Source of the DNA: Paraescarpia echinospica
Taxonomy: Eukaryota > Annelida > Polychaeta > Sabellida > Siboglinidae
Assembly: GCA_020002185.1 (NCBI GenBank)
Contig: CM034538.1
Location: 65,991,389 to 66,055,388 of the forward strand
Length of the DNA: 64,000 bases
Direction of reading: 5' to 3'
The position numbers were made by a program, and so were the translations under genes. Shown here piece after piece: positions 54,201 through 59,474 of the stretch (position 1 is its first letter; the number at the start of each line of letters is the position of its first letter). The notes under the pieces were generated by a model that searched no databases, had not been told where the DNA came from, and saw nothing but the letters and a program-made list of their open reading frames with translations.

Positions 54201-56481
54201 ACTTGTGCTCTACAGTTGGAATAACAAGCACAAGAACCATATATATTGCAATATGGTTAAAGCTGCAGGGTACTGAATGGTTTCATGTGCTTACTACGGA
54301 TACTGGCATCAAAGGGGTGGTTGCACGCACACACTGGCAATCAACTAATGTGCCAGCCAAACTTGAACATTATATTAGTACCAACAGCTAAGATGGGCAG
54401 ACTTCTGTGTAGTTATGTACAGCTGTGTAGGTGGGCTTGGTGAGAGTACAGGTGTAACAGTCTATCTTGTCCCCTCGGGGAAGATATCCTAGGGTATCCA
54501 CCCTATATGTATATGTTGCCAAGCAGAGCTATTTGAAGATTAGGCAGAAGGTGCCTTGTGAGGAGAGCTGTGTGTTTTGCTGTTGAGACAACTAACCCTG
54601 GAACTCATAAGTCTAAATGTACAGAGTTATTTAAGTTTATTAGAATATTTATAACATATTTATTAAAATATTAAATAAACACAAATTTATACTGCATTTA
54701 TGTATTTCTTCTCAGTTCAGGAACATATTTGGGAAGGGAAACACCTTGTCTATGTGGATAATGGCAATGTTGTATGTATATAACCTATAAAACTTCAGCT
54801 TATTATTAGACATAATTTCTACATCTGCATAATAATAGTAATATGGGATTATTAGTTTCTTGCAATGAACCGATAGAATACTCATATTTAACCACAACTG
54901 CTTTCCATTGGTTTTTGTATGTCTAGCAGATTGTTATGACTTTGTGAATCAGGCTTTGCCTCAGTATTCCATTTCTAACCCTGCCTTAATTGGGGTATTT
55001 GACAGCAACAAGGAAACTTGACCCTCTGGTGTTTCTATCTGCCCAATTGGTGGATCACTTCCAAATGCGGGGGTATGTCAGTTCAGAAATAAGGACATAC
55101 ATTAGACTACGACTATTCAGAAGCTCTAGAATGCATTGCCCATAGTTAATAACAGTTGGAGAAAATGTTGAAAAAAACCTAGAAAAATGTAACTATGTTT
55201 TTATGTATATCATTAAAGGTTATGCGCAATGACTGTAGAGTAGCTGAATACTTTCCAGAAAGTCTGTTACAGTTTTCAAATGCCATGCACTGCAAGGATA
55301 AAGTATGCATTGCCAGTGAATGAAGCAACCTAGACATTATAGAGCATTACAACAACTCAAGTTTACTTATTATGTAAACAGGGTATGTGACTGTGCCAGA
55401 TTACAAGCCGTGCAAACATCTACTCTGTTGTGAGAAACAAAGGGAAGAAGAGGACCGTAGTGGACTTTGTAGGGATTATAGTTTATCATCCGTCCACGCA
55501 TACAATGCGATGTGGTTCACTACTTCCTCTCAGCCAGGACAATGTTCTCAGACACGAATTGTTTACAAAAATTAATCCTAATCCATGTGGGCTCAAGATA
55601 ATGACATCTGGATTATCCAGATTAGCCAGTGCTCTCCCTGAAAGCTGGCTCATTGAAACTAGCCAGGAGGGAGGGAGATGAGGCCGAGAGTTGTGTGAGA
55701 TTAGCCCAGGTATGACTACTACTAGTACTACTAGACCCTCCCTCACCAGGGCACACTGCTGTTATATAAGTAAGAGTAACACACTTTGGCAGTTTATGAG
55801 TGAGACTGTTGCTCAGAGAGGTGGATAAGGATTGGACTGTTGATTAGTCTGGTTCCAAGAAATGGATAAAATTATAAGGAAAGTGGTGAGGAGAGACATG
55901 GATGTTGCAGAGATTGTGCAGGGGGATTAGGGGTGATTATTGAGGACAGTTTTACTATTGCTATAGAATTGCGATAGCTGTATTACTATTGCTATAGTAT
56001 TGCAATAGCTGTATTACTGTTGCAATAGTATCACAGTACTATCATAAAATAGCAAATACCCAGGAAAAGCAGTCCCAAATCATCAAACATCAAATGTAAC
56101 ACCATCACCGATTCAAAATGGTCAATCAGGTGAATGACACTGCATTGGTCGATTATTGTTAATGCTAGATCAATATAAGTACAATTACAAGATAAAATTG
56201 GAAAGGCATGTTTATGCACACCCCTTTTTATGTGACACAAGTAGCCCTGCTGACCTGTTTGCTAGCTGTCATTATTGTCATTACTATACACTACCGCCAC
56301 ATTGATAGTTTCATGTATTACTATACCCTTAAGGACAGGACATGGTGGTGAAAGAGGATCTGAGAAGCCACTTACTATACAGAGAAGAAAATAATCAAAA
56401 GAAGACTTTACCTGATTCTGGCTCTCGGCTGATTGTAACAATGTTGGGCATCTTCATCACAATCAACTGTTGCAACACCTC
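11266..56481 (-). CDS. CCDC88: CCDC88-family protein (Girdin/Daple-like), 24 exons, 5' end missing
   Basis: A spliced gene reconstructed by reading minus-strand GT-AG exons with matching phases; joined exons total 5,838 nt (1,945 codons plus stop). Numbering from the first visible codon: HOOK domain remainder ~1-112, with EVLQQLIVM and LLLLLLGCAIQCEKKE signatures; coiled coil ~113-1285; basic segment ~1287-1306; Ser-rich linker to ~1470; GBA motif TLDQFL at 1473-1478; disordered tail; C-terminus WYEYGCV. In vertebrates the family links Galpha-i, Dishevelled (through the PDZ motif), actin and microtubules in cell migration, polarity and Wnt signalling; here that role is inferred from homology. 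The GBA motif plus the GCV end resembles Daple (CCDC88C) more than Girdin (CCDC88A), but an invertebrate gene may be the single ancestor of all paralogs. Human paralogs are about 1,870-2,030 residues, so roughly 100 N-terminal residues are missing. Family assignment is very secure; the paralog label is not. Confidence 0.96.
11269..11280 (-). other. C-terminal PDZ-binding motif YGCV
   Basis: The last four codons before TAG read Y-G-C-V. This is the Daple-type C-terminus that in vertebrates docks on Dishevelled. Girdin (CCDC88A) lacks it. Confidence 0.93.
13076..14511. repeat. 45-bp minisatellite, about 32 units, in intron 23
   Basis: Unit ttatctggtctccactgttc, cttgactcacctatgttact, tggtg. Sub-families are spatially ordered: gacacacc at the left edge, ctcaccc, then ctcacct, then ttggcg at the right. 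Two units carry small deletions. On the transcribed strand every ctcacc unit carries a GTGAGT donor core. Confidence 0.97.
14615..14730 (-). CDS. CCDC88: CCDC88 window exon 23 (GBA motif)
   Basis: 116 nt, phase 1 to 0. It encodes YRARQSSLSSEDNGQDDNDD then MMTLDQFLSECNRSPTSR. The MMTLDQFLSECNR part aligns with the Galpha-i binding-and-activating motif of Girdin (VTLQQFLEESN) and Daple (VTLEEFLEESN), with the key Phe present (codon 1477 of the visible protein). Acidic residues precede it. Donor gtgagt is at 14609-14614. Confidence 0.93.
14645..14662 (-). other. GBA core motif TLDQFL
   Basis: Six codons for T-L-D-Q-F-L. In vertebrate Girdin and Daple the equivalent Phe is required to bind and activate Galpha-i. 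The hydrophobic and Phe positions are kept here; the surrounding E-x-S-N becomes E-C-N. Confidence 0.88.
15165..15350. repeat. Duplication spanning the donor of exon 22
   Basis: Copy A (~15165-15242) and copy B (~15269-15350) share gttatc..agtttt.tgaaatc acaagg and on to aactgac. Copy B contains the real exon 22 end and donor; copy A keeps a GTCAGTTGA|GTGAGC version. Confidence 0.85.
15341..15385 (-). CDS. CCDC88: CCDC88 window exon 22 (microexon-sized linker)
   Basis: 45 nt, phase 1 to 1, encoding KRRQLIGSTSSGQL. Acceptor tttgcag (15386-15388) and donor gtgagt (15335-15340) are both strong. Because it is 45 nt and phase-symmetric it could be skipped without a frameshift. The donor and exon end are duplicated 108 bp downstream. 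Confidence 0.85.
15678..16221. repeat. 42-bp minisatellite, about 13 units, in intron 21
   Basis: Unit ttcacagtgacatcacctgg, atcctcaccagtcactctac, ag, with a few short or variant copies (cagtgaggtcacc, ttcagtgacatc). Confidence 0.95.
16636..16698. repeat. Perfect 21-bp inverted repeat, 21-nt loop
   Basis: Left arm 16636-16656 (ttattacacaactatgaaat t) and right arm 16678-16698 are exact reverse complements. Transcribed within intron 21 it would form a strong hairpin. It could be a tiny MITE remnant. Confidence 0.9.
16813..16920 (-). CDS. CCDC88: CCDC88 window exon 21 (Ser-rich linker)
   Basis: 108 nt, phase 1 to 1. It encodes AKSSENLIDGDDFSRAGSLS, SSNSSARHAEWPARQ. It resembles the vertebrate STENLE and SRPASLDS... 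SSNSS segments. The acceptor at 16921-16922 has a weak pyrimidine tract, and AGs further upstream exist, but this one gives the right phase after exon 20. Donor gtggga is also weak. Confidence 0.82.
17359..17540. mobile_element. pogo/Tigger-like MITE
   Basis: Flanked by TA on both sides. The left end is CAGTCAAACCTC and the right end, read inward, is CAGTGGAACCTCCCTATTAA. Internal gtcacc and gtgacc motifs recur in the related copies at 32.6 and 43.3 kb. 182 bp, non-coding. Confidence 0.82.
17585..17725 (-). CDS. CCDC88: CCDC88 window exon 20 (linker)
   Basis: 141 nt, phase 1 to 1. It encodes KRLPRHRRNKGSDSPKLAKQ, NKALAKSTNALAALRKDATA and DGFSLRG. No strong family motif, but the frame is open and both phases match the neighbours. 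Its position corresponds to the KKSSTMNDL region of Girdin. A MITE (17359-17540) ends only 44 bp from its donor gtagtc. Confidence 0.82.
18398..18533 (-). CDS. CCDC88: CCDC88 window exon 19 (Ser-rich linker)
   Basis: 136 nt, phase 0 to 1. It encodes SHSKDNSKSMGLVESGFHNS, PENSSLGSGSVGESDSHTDS and NYNKK. The SxxSSxGSxSxxE pattern is shared with Girdin after its basic segment. Low-complexity and probably disordered. Acceptor ttctag, donor gtaagt (18392-18397). Confidence 0.9.
19000..20644. repeat. 52-bp minisatellite, about 32 units, in intron 18
   Basis: Unit aaaacattaaatcctgtcta, tataacatacagcacacaca, catcatagcaat. Units differ in the length of the CA run and in aca/aga. One unit (near 19320) lacks the tatataac part. 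Confidence 0.97.
20776..20833 (-). CDS. CCDC88: CCDC88 window exon 18 (basic segment)
   Basis: 58 nt, phase 2 to 0. It encodes SRGFGANLVRKAKGMMGRR, matching in position and charge the basic stretch after the coiled coil in vertebrates (RRGNW-TLKMRKLIK). In mammals this region is tied to phosphoinositide and membrane binding; here that is inferred. Acceptor tgcag, donor gtaggt. Confidence 0.92.
21218..21385. repeat. 83-bp tandem duplication of the exon 17 donor
   Basis: Two copies offset by 83 bp (acagaagtaaaa.taaaagag ... acttactttcgct t.acagggtcgta). The right copy holds the real end of exon 17; the left copy, downstream in transcription, keeps TGTGAAGCGAAA|GTAAGT. Confidence 0.93.
21364..21453 (-). 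CDS. CCDC88: CCDC88 window exon 17 (end of coiled coil)
   Basis: 90 nt, phase 2 to 2. It encodes EKLAELRRQKEKLEEKIMEQ then YKRYDPVKRK. RRQKEKLEEKIMDQYKFYDP is one of the most conserved stretches of Girdin and Daple. Donor gtaagt is at 21358-21363. A second, nearly identical copy of the exon end with its donor lies 83 bp downstream in the intron. Confidence 0.96.
21548..21835 (-). mobile_element. tRNA-SINE copy in intron 16
   Basis: Its + strand runs aagttcttatatagtgcggt, atccag, actgctcaaaa.gc.ttac, ctggcagacctgttcaatcg, as in the intact copy at 59.5 kb. The tRNA-like head is badly diverged, so the right end is approximate. Confidence 0.75.
21924..22069 (-). CDS. CCDC88: CCDC88 window exon 16 (coiled coil)
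   Basis: 146 nt, phase 0 to 2. It encodes TMDLLNNKLEDENRTLMMQL, QALLTQNQELLTQSLDSKDH and FHEEQRGYL. This matches the family block GNLEEENRHL...QN--LLEQ-MESK--FH-EQRQYI. Acceptor ttgcag, donor gtgagt (21918-21923). Confidence 0.96.
22098..22299. repeat. 48-bp minisatellite, about 4 units, in intron 15
   Basis: Unit tatggtcagtctcactggta, actccacagtctatctcact, ggtatctg. It begins about 28 bp from the acceptor of exon 16 and is followed directly by the 24-bp array. Confidence 0.93.
22300..22486. repeat. 24-bp array carrying copies of the exon 15 donor
   Basis: Unit acctgacccgtagacctacc tcac. Its last unit is the real exon 15 donor (22481-22486). Copies of the donor start at 22310, 22334, 22358, 22382, 22406, 22430 and 22454; spacings are 24, and 27 for the unit next to the exon. 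Confidence 0.95.
22487..23257 (-). CDS. CCDC88: CCDC88 window exon 15 (C-terminal coiled-coil block)
   Basis: 771 nt, 257 codons, phase 0 to 0. It contains the family's repeated Gln/Ser-rich heptads (QTQLAKLQVEVTTLQSQNAS, LHEQLSSEYEALISEHGSLK) and ends EVSKLVSKCE. The vertebrate counterpart runs from NNATLQAE to NQCE. The donor GAG|gtaggt (22481-22486) is repeated as a ladder just downstream, and the reading frame stays open through several further donors, so the 3' edge of this exon could vary. Confidence 0.95.
23604..23679 (-). CDS. CCDC88: CCDC88 window exon 14 (coiled coil)
   Basis: 76 nt, phase 2 to 0. It encodes PVPLSVSSTRDVFELKDHVI and then AVERA. The LKDH-I-VERNNA block of the family is completed across the junction by exon 15 (VERA|NAAMEAEN). 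Acceptor gacag and donor gtaagt are phase-compatible with both neighbours. Confidence 0.93.
23855..24050 (+). mobile_element. LINE C-terminal fragment (RTE-type end)
   Basis: Open frame with WRVEGRRRGRPRLRREACVN, then GLGEEWRTRAKDRGEWRQLV and ERAVQ. This GR-RGRPR-RW--CV...WR--A-DR-EWR pattern is typical of LINE ORF C-termini. It lies inside intron 13, antisense to the gene. Confidence 0.75.
24149..24277 (-). CDS. CCDC88: CCDC88 window exon 13 (coiled coil)
   Basis: 129 nt, phase 2 to 2. It encodes RLDASRKHNQKLQEDLKAVR then NQYEALQQRREEEA, and a short non-helical VGNSPSH. This parallels the vertebrate LEES-NYNQQLRQELKTV--NYEAL-QRQDEE region. The donor is gtgtgt (24143-24148), weaker than its neighbours. 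Confidence 0.93.
24703..24792 (-). CDS. CCDC88: CCDC88 window exon 12 (coiled coil)
   Basis: 90 nt, phase 2 to 2. It encodes KYKALESMMEGAFQRSMQLK then EEKISALQS. The family equivalent is YKLLES--ES-----EIKEEKI-ALEARLEE. Acceptor tttgcag and donor gtaact are both in place. Confidence 0.95.
25595..25722 (-). CDS. CCDC88: CCDC88 window exon 11 (coiled coil)
   Basis: 128 nt, phase 0 to 2. It encodes DLVNEKIKTQHLSNELENIT then EELEKVGLNKEKIIAMEQ and ADDS. It aligns almost residue for residue with the Girdin block LREDLVSEKLKTQQ... through ELEKIGLNKE and DDSRYK. Splice sites are cag and gtgagg. Confidence 0.96.
25730..26460. other. Intron 10, distal part; possible transposon fragment
   Basis: No exon seen. 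The stretch at ~26160-26260 (acacaatcagcagataatct, gttccattcatttac) resembles 41360-41430 and is probably an old dispersed element. Confidence 0.5.
26460..27306. repeat. ~36-bp array carrying copies of the exon 10 donor
   Basis: About 23 imperfect units of gttaaagagagacccacctc, ccatggtgtctaaagg, mixed with a variant acatagccacctccattggt. On the transcribed strand the units read GGGAGGTGGGTCTC; the real exon 10 junction is GTGAG|GTGGGTCTCC at the array's edge. Confidence 0.93.
27307..28694 (-). CDS. CCDC88: CCDC88 window exon 10 (main coiled-coil exon)
   Basis: 1,388 nt encoding about 463 residues of almost uninterrupted heptads (for example LRLELENQRLQKQLTEARES) with no proline-rich break. 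It starts GLSNSLSEQL and ends TERKMVSTLRE. In vertebrate relatives this run is split over several exons; here it is one. It is markedly GC-richer than the AT-rich introns beside it. Acceptor tttcag is at 28695 and donor gtgggt at 27301-27306. The donor sequence is the edge unit of a long minisatellite in the downstream intron. Confidence 0.96.
28700..29550. other. Intron 9, nothing recognised
   Basis: AT-rich intron without repeats, exons or transposons that I can identify. Confidence 0.6.
29553..29694 (-). CDS. CCDC88: CCDC88 window exon 9 (coiled coil)
   Basis: 142 nt, phase 0 to 1. It encodes QRDDTQERLLELMEENARLE, then LEKRSSFNESASLEEELQQ and a short VAPSG end. The LMEEN--LE------NES-SL pattern is conserved in the family. 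The donor at gtgaga (29547-29552) is chosen over an upstream gtggca because only it matches the phase of the next exon. The acceptor could also lie 3 nt further in (cagcag). Confidence 0.92.
29728..30725. repeat. 21-bp minisatellite, about 47 units, in intron 8
   Basis: Unit cacacatttaacatgttact g with many single-base variants. It begins about 35 bp from the exon 9 acceptor. On the transcribed strand most units contain tgtgtgCAG, an acceptor-like string. A detached scrap is at 31137-31184. Confidence 0.96.
30926..31134. mobile_element. MITE-like element with inverted ends
   Basis: Left end gggagtcatctcagaatgtc and the reverse complement of the right end, gggatcatctcagaacgtcg, match with few changes; similarity continues through gaaatt.ctttcat. 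About 209 bp. It separates the 21-bp array from its detached scrap, so it probably inserted into it. Confidence 0.72.
31185..32640. other. Intron 8, nothing firm
   Basis: AT-rich. A weak SINE-body resemblance near 32090-32150 (tgaatgagctggtgcaatgt). No exon found. Confidence 0.5.
32644..32827. mobile_element. pogo/Tigger-like MITE, diverged
   Basis: Starts TA-CAGTAGAACCTCATTATTAAGG and ends with aaggtgaccttaattgtgag and aaggttcgacct. Related to 17359-17540. The right terminus is eroded. Confidence 0.68.
32871..33017 (-). CDS. CCDC88: CCDC88 window exon 8 (coiled coil)
   Basis: 147 nt, 49 codons, phase 0 to 0. It starts ELREENALMSDAKNLLEDQL and ends QLQDMTA. The first residues continue the RVEELRE block of the family. 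Donor gtacgt is at 32865-32870. The acceptor and the first ~22 nt of this exon are repeated about eight times in the intron to the right. Confidence 0.94.
33018..33705. repeat. 82-bp array carrying copies of the exon 8 acceptor
   Basis: About 8 units. Each contains ~22 bp of exon 8 start, the acceptor AG, and ~50 bp of upstream intron (transcribed strand ...GGTGTCGGTGTGTTAG|GAACTG). Acceptor copies lie near 33095, 33177, 33259, 33341, 33423, 33504, 33585 and 33667. Confidence 0.95.
34044..34130 (-). CDS. CCDC88: CCDC88 window exon 7 (coiled coil)
   Basis: 87 nt, 29 codons, phase 0 to 0. It encodes ASRVDKFASEIGKYKEKLNE then LDFYKARVE, matching the family block YK-KL-DI-FYK-RVEEL. Its acceptor tttcag is reached after only 8 nt by a 34-bp tandem array in the upstream intron. 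Confidence 0.96.
34136..34787. repeat. 34-bp minisatellite, about 19 units, abutting the exon 7 acceptor
   Basis: Unit actcattatagacatatata, gactcactcaacac. The first unit ends a few bases from the acceptor, so the intron's 3' end is repeat sequence up to about position -8. Confidence 0.96.
34790..35545. other. Intron 6, nothing recognised
   Basis: No exon, no clear repeat beyond the end of the 34-bp array. Confidence 0.55.
35551..35622 (-). CDS. CCDC88: CCDC88 window exon 6 (coiled coil)
   Basis: 72 nt, 24 codons, phase 0 to 0. It encodes NLQLTQDARAARTYRDELD followed by IVREK. The DAR-AR-YRDELD--REK block is near-invariant in Girdin and Daple, so this short exon is secure. Confidence 0.95.
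35625..36870. other. Intron 5, nothing firm
   Basis: An inverted similarity (actcggtttctgccgtatc near 36184 and gaggcagaaaccgagtgctt near 36559, plus gaaagcgagtgg near 36766) suggests an old DNA transposon, but ends could not be fixed. No exon found. Confidence 0.4.
36878..36959 (-). CDS. CCDC88: CCDC88 window exon 5 (coiled coil)
   Basis: 82 nt, phase 2 to 0. It encodes EEKTELATELQEEIDELK and then MNLSKLRNE, directly continuing the LRQQL of exon 4 in the family order (R-QELEEKTE). Acceptor ttcag and donor gtaatg agree with the phase. Confidence 0.93.
36965..37620. other. Intron 4 with a 42-bp x2 duplication
   Basis: AT-rich intron. At ~37496-37583 the block taccttctggcaacagtcac, atctctctacctatcaccag occurs twice in tandem. 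Nothing else recognised. Confidence 0.6.
37626..37801 (-). CDS. CCDC88: CCDC88 window exon 4 (start of coiled coil)
   Basis: 176 nt, phase 0 to 2. It begins EIKDLNQTLEEMYQ, passes through a Ser/Pro spacer (VVSPAGSPEKQEKQ), then HLIVELAESKARARKLRQQL. The last part aligns with the vertebrate HL-VELA--KA--R--RQELEEK region at the start of the coiled coil. Donor gtgagt is at 37620-37625. Confidence 0.95.
37805..39080. other. Intron 3, nothing recognised
   Basis: AT-rich with poly-A/T runs; no exon or clear repeat. Confidence 0.55.
39082..39204 (-). CDS. CCDC88: CCDC88 window exon 3 (end of HOOK domain)
   Basis: 123 nt, 41 codons, phase 0 to 0. It encodes ITDDSKNVFAIELP, then HRHLCSLVDERDGYIE. 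This matches the vertebrate stretch with NVFDLQW and HLRRLIDERD that closes the HOOK domain. Acceptor cag and donor gtacac are both clean. It is separated from exon 2 by a 9.2-kb intron. Confidence 0.93.
39206..43265. other. Intron 2, left part
   Basis: No exon found. Contains a 90-bp x2 duplication (41747-41925) and a possible dispersed element at 41270-41480 resembling 26.1 kb. Short ORFs at 39885-40163 and 42027-42376 have no recognisable motif. Confidence 0.5.
41747..41925. repeat. 90-bp duplication
   Basis: Two diverged copies from acatccatgttg to attcacctctctat, offset by 90 bp. Confidence 0.85.
43269..43812. mobile_element. MITE with two internal minisatellites
   Basis: The ends match the pogo/Tigger-like MITE (gttgaaccccactttacggt at left, gtgaccttaacagcgacgtt cca at right). 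Inside, a 35-bp unit (cacctcagtaatacagccac ttgacaaataaatgt) repeats about 8 times and a 17-bp unit (gccattcgggtcacctt) about 9 times. Both units come from the MITE's own gtcacc-rich interior. Confidence 0.8.
43815..45220. other. Intron 2, middle part
   Basis: No exon found. An open frame at 44255-44509 (+) lacks any motif I recognise. Confidence 0.5.
45226..45297. repeat. (GT)n-(GTGC)n microsatellite
   Basis: Pure GT run passing into GTGC repeats. Confidence 0.97.
45801..46206. repeat. 79-bp minisatellite, about 5 units
   Basis: Unit begins ctacagacttagagtagcca and ends gaccagaagaggaccac; units are nearly identical, offset 79 bp. Confidence 0.96.
46419..47669. repeat. 101-bp minisatellite, about 12 units
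   Basis: Unit runs from gttatctgttctatgtgaca to cagagaacaataccagtgga t. Near-identical units apart from a scrambled stretch at ~47100-47275, where partial units are joined. Confidence 0.96.
47727..47952. repeat. 28-bp minisatellite, about 8 units
   Basis: Unit gttcatataagcaatggttc atgtggat with small indels. Confidence 0.93.
48138..48330 (-). mobile_element. 3' half of a tRNA-SINE
   Basis: Its + strand carries agttcttacatagcgcgata, tccag, actgctcaaagcgctttaca and ctggcagacctgtttaacc. The tRNA-like head is absent. It ends about 25 bp from the exon 2 donor. Confidence 0.8.
48360..48502 (-). CDS. CCDC88: CCDC88 window exon 2 (HOOK domain)
   Basis: 143 nt, phase 1 to 0. It encodes GEAQAELHRLLLLLLGCAIQ followed by CEKKELFIDNIKKL and INTQHAIVDFIKD. 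The leucine run with GCA-QC-KKE is the hallmark of the CCDC88 HOOK domain. Donor gtaagt is at 48354-48359. Of three nearby AG acceptors, the one at 48503-48504 is chosen because only it restores the phase left by exon 1. The intron upstream is a 42-bp tandem array that runs into this acceptor. Confidence 0.95.
48503..48870. repeat. 42-bp array running into the exon 2 acceptor
   Basis: About 8 units of cacagacacccatcatatga, tatcttactgcaagttcaca aa. The first unit (cacagatacccaccatatga) overlaps the exon 2 pyrimidine tract. Each unit has its own ttgcAG on the transcribed strand. Confidence 0.95.
48880..51250. other. Intron 1, left part
   Basis: A short CA/CACG-rich tract at ~48880-48930; otherwise AT-rich with no exon or known element. 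Confidence 0.55.
51257..52035. repeat. 57-bp minisatellite, about 13 units
   Basis: Unit gtatataacagtgcagccag, cagtgtctcccagtatatat, gtgagagctgtttgact. A shortened unit lies near 51574. Because 57 is a multiple of 3 the plus strand has long open frames, which I do not read as a gene. Confidence 0.97.
52808..54110. repeat. 64-bp minisatellite, about 20 units
   Basis: Unit tcattatattatgttctacc, ccatgacgagtagtgttgcc, tatagacttgtgtatgtgta, gtga. Very homogeneous, which suggests recent expansion; two irregular units near 52990-53070. Confidence 0.97.
54115..55940. other. Intron 1, right part
   Basis: No exon, repeat or element recognised. Confidence 0.5.
55945..56035. repeat. ~29-bp x3 self-complementary repeat
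   Basis: Three units of ttactattgctatagtattg caatagctgta. Each contains complementary halves (attgctatag / ctatagcaat type), so a foldback is possible. Confidence 0.8.
56412..56481 (-). CDS. CCDC88: CCDC88 window exon 1 (HOOK domain)
   Basis: 70 nt, phase 0 in and phase 1 out. Acceptor tag is right of 56481 and donor gtaaag is at 56406-56411. It encodes EVLQQLIVMKMPNIV..., the segment that follows the Tyr-Tyr-Gln helix in vertebrate HOOK domains of this family. This is the most 5' exon I can find. An acceptor precedes it, so at least one coding exon lies further right. Confidence 0.93.
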
Positions 56482-56489
56482 CTACAACA

Positions 56490-58000
56490 GCAAAACCAAC
56501 CTTGATCAATGCAAAGTTACATTTCATTACTGCTAACAAATATGCATATTTAATGACTGTTAACAAACAACTTTGGAAAAAGACAACAGAAGAAACAACT
56601 GATGCAGAAAATGGGAAAAAGAAGAAAGCGTTCTTGCAGAAACAATACTTTTGGATACAACATTAAACATGTAAGTCCATTATTTAGTACTGTTTGGTTT
56701 TGCAACAGATGTTATAAATCTGATCTGATCTGCGAACAAATGATTCTAAATAATTAAGATTACAAATGAGATTACTAAACAATGGAGTGAGTGGACTATA
56801 AGTCAAATTAATTATTTAAGAGACACGCATGCAAGATGACAGAAATTATCACAGCTATACTTCCTGAAGTGTTTCAAGTGATCCGATTTACAAAAAAATG
56901 CAGTCAGTTTCTGTGATATTTAAAGTAACTGTATTCAGCCAGCAATGTTGGAAACTTAAGACGATTCAAAATGTTGGACATCTGGCAGTGACCTGTTGCA
57001 GTTTGAATAATGAAGCGGTTGTGAAGACAGGTACATAACCATATTAATATCAGACAAAAACTGCCCATTTTGAAGGTAAGTGGGTTTGTGGTATGATTAA
57101 GAGCTGAATGTATGTGATTTTGAGGAAACTTATTCGGCATAAAAATATAAATGACATGAGATCATAGCATTGACTGTGAAGAAGTTTAAGATGCTTTGTT
57201 GACATTAGTTCATTTATAATCAGACAACATGTTAATATGGCTATCAAAGAGAAAAGAGATTTTGTTATGTGGCCTGTGTTGAATAAATCAGTGCAATTGA
57301 CTGAACCATATCAACTAAGCACTGCTCACTGGATTCACCTCAGTACCGAATATTGACTAAAACTAATCGATAAACATTTCAGACAACTCATCAATATGTC
57401 CCCAGTGTGTAGCAATTACCTGGACACGCCTACGCGTGTTAATGAGTGTGTACCTGAGATATTGACAGAGAGGGCGTGGGAACAGCTTATAACATTGATT
57501 GACTTGCTCTTTGATCAGTCTATGCATTGTTCTCGGTCAAAATGCTGCTACCCTGACAATAACATCAGAGATGTGATTCGTATTGTTTAAAAAATTTGGC
57601 CTCCATTAATTAATTAAAACTCATATAGATCTACTTGTGGAATTCTCTCTCTCTCAGTCAGACCATCCCTGTCTTCTATACAGTGTCATGCATTTCTCAA
57701 CACCCGCCAGATGGTTTAATTGTCCCAATATTTGCACGTGGTTACTGTTTTATGATATTATGATATAAATATGTGACATAACATTATATCTAACTCCTGA
57801 TTTTCATATTTTGATGGTTCCACCAGGCTGATGATATTAATCACACCAATGTTTGAATTTATGCATAATGTTAAGTAACACTTTAGTTTCTTTCACCTTT
57901 AGAAAACAATTAGGCTTACACGACAAAAATACCACATTTTCAGGAGACATGTGAGTCCACCTCACTTCATGGTCTGAATGCAATGTTAACAACAAAATAC
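56490..58000. other. No confident exon upstream of window exon 1
   Basis: I searched the minus strand for the expected N-terminal HOOK exons (W-V-x-T-F; Y-Y-Q) and found none. A + strand frame at 57396-57590 follows an acceptor-like ttcag but has no recognisable motif. Confidence 0.5.
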
Positions 58001-58002
58001 TG

Positions 58003-58200
58003 TACGGTGGAACATCTATAACCTGAACACTTTGGTCTCCAATGTATGTTACTTGCCTGATCTTCAGGTTCTAAAGTAAGGCTTTCTATATGTCCAGATT
58101 AACATGTTTTCTGGATAAACAAATCATGCACATAATACAGTATATTAGCATTTACAAATTCCATTTCTGTGAAATGATGTCCGGATGCCAAGGTTTCTTG
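58003..58200. mobile_element. Possible decayed MITE fragment
   Basis: Starts tacggtggaacatctataac ctgaacac, similar to the CAGTGGAACCTC ends above. Its interior (ccagattaacatgttttctg gataaa) resembles 44481-44506. No matching right end. Confidence 0.4.
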
Positions 58201-59474
58201 ATTATCCGCCTGAGGATTACTGAGATCCTCCTGTACATGTCTCCAGTCTGCTAGTATCCACCGTGTAAGGCGGCTTACAGGAGAGGTGAAGTGTAGACTC
58301 AATAGGCGTGGGAGGTGTTCAATAGGAGGTCAAGAGAAGCTACAGCAGCTTACATGAACACTCTCACCTATTTACACATCAACATCTGTAACTCCAACAC
58401 TTCAAAGCACAGCCATGTTTGGCAGGATGTTCTCTTCAAAGTCTGCATCATTTACCTTTGGGTCTACACACTTTCACAGCCGCTTGATTCACTGCTCTGA
58501 TACATGAACAGGTGTGGACATAGACATTGTATAGTGTGGAGATGTCTATTTACATGAACAGTTGATGAAATTAATGCATGCACACTATTGCATGCGCACA
58601 CACACACTCACTGATATAGAGTCGATATGAACGTAATTCATACATAAATGTTTTCATCTATTTCTAGTAAATTAATTTTATAAGTTTTGCATTTGCATAT
58701 TAACTGTTAAAAAAATTACAAACAAAATGTATATATTTGTACTTGTAAATAGGACGTTAGTTTGTGATGTACAAACAGAATTTGGCATCAATATTCCACA
58801 ACCTCTCCATTATGAATGGTATGTAAATGCAAACTGCTCAATTAAAACCATACATATCAGTTATAAACTGTTGTCATTTTTATTTACATGTTTTACTGGG
58901 TATTAATTGTTTATGCATTCTGTAAAAGGACAGGCATAGTGTTTCAACAGTGGATAAATATGTAGCATAAGGTTCACATCAAACAACACAAGCGATATAT
59001 ATAAATTATCGATTATTAAATACCACTGTTTTTTTCTTCTCACCAGCCGCAACCACCAATGATGGTAAAGTGCGAATCACAATCATTCAAAAATTGTAAA
59101 AAGACAGTGAATAACACCAACCACTGGAAGGTGAGAGGGACACACACTCAAAGATCATGCACATGGATACAAGGCCATTTCATTGTGACAAATAAACAAA
59201 CCATAACGAACTGCTTTCCCTAATAGTTCACAGGTAGGAATGCCTCGGTCTCCATTTCATCCCAGAGAGCATGCGTGCTGTTGCATAGACTACATACTAC
59301 AGTGCAGTAGTCCATGGGCACAGACTGATCTTTGTACATTTCTAACTACACACAATCACTGCCAGCTTTTTGTCACAGCTCCTAAGACAACGACTGCATA
59401 GTAAATTATTATTTCTGGACTAAGCCGCTGTAAAACAGCTCTACTCACACATACATGAGCATTATAAGTTCATA

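Noticed and set aside
57396..57590. 65-codon + strand frame after an acceptor-like site
   Set aside because: No motif recognised, no partner exons on the + strand; left as unsupported.
58099..58302. 67-codon minus-strand frame upstream of window exon 1, tested as a HOOK exon
   Set aside because: No HOOK residues. The area resembles a MITE fragment (59-bp similarity near 44.5 kb).
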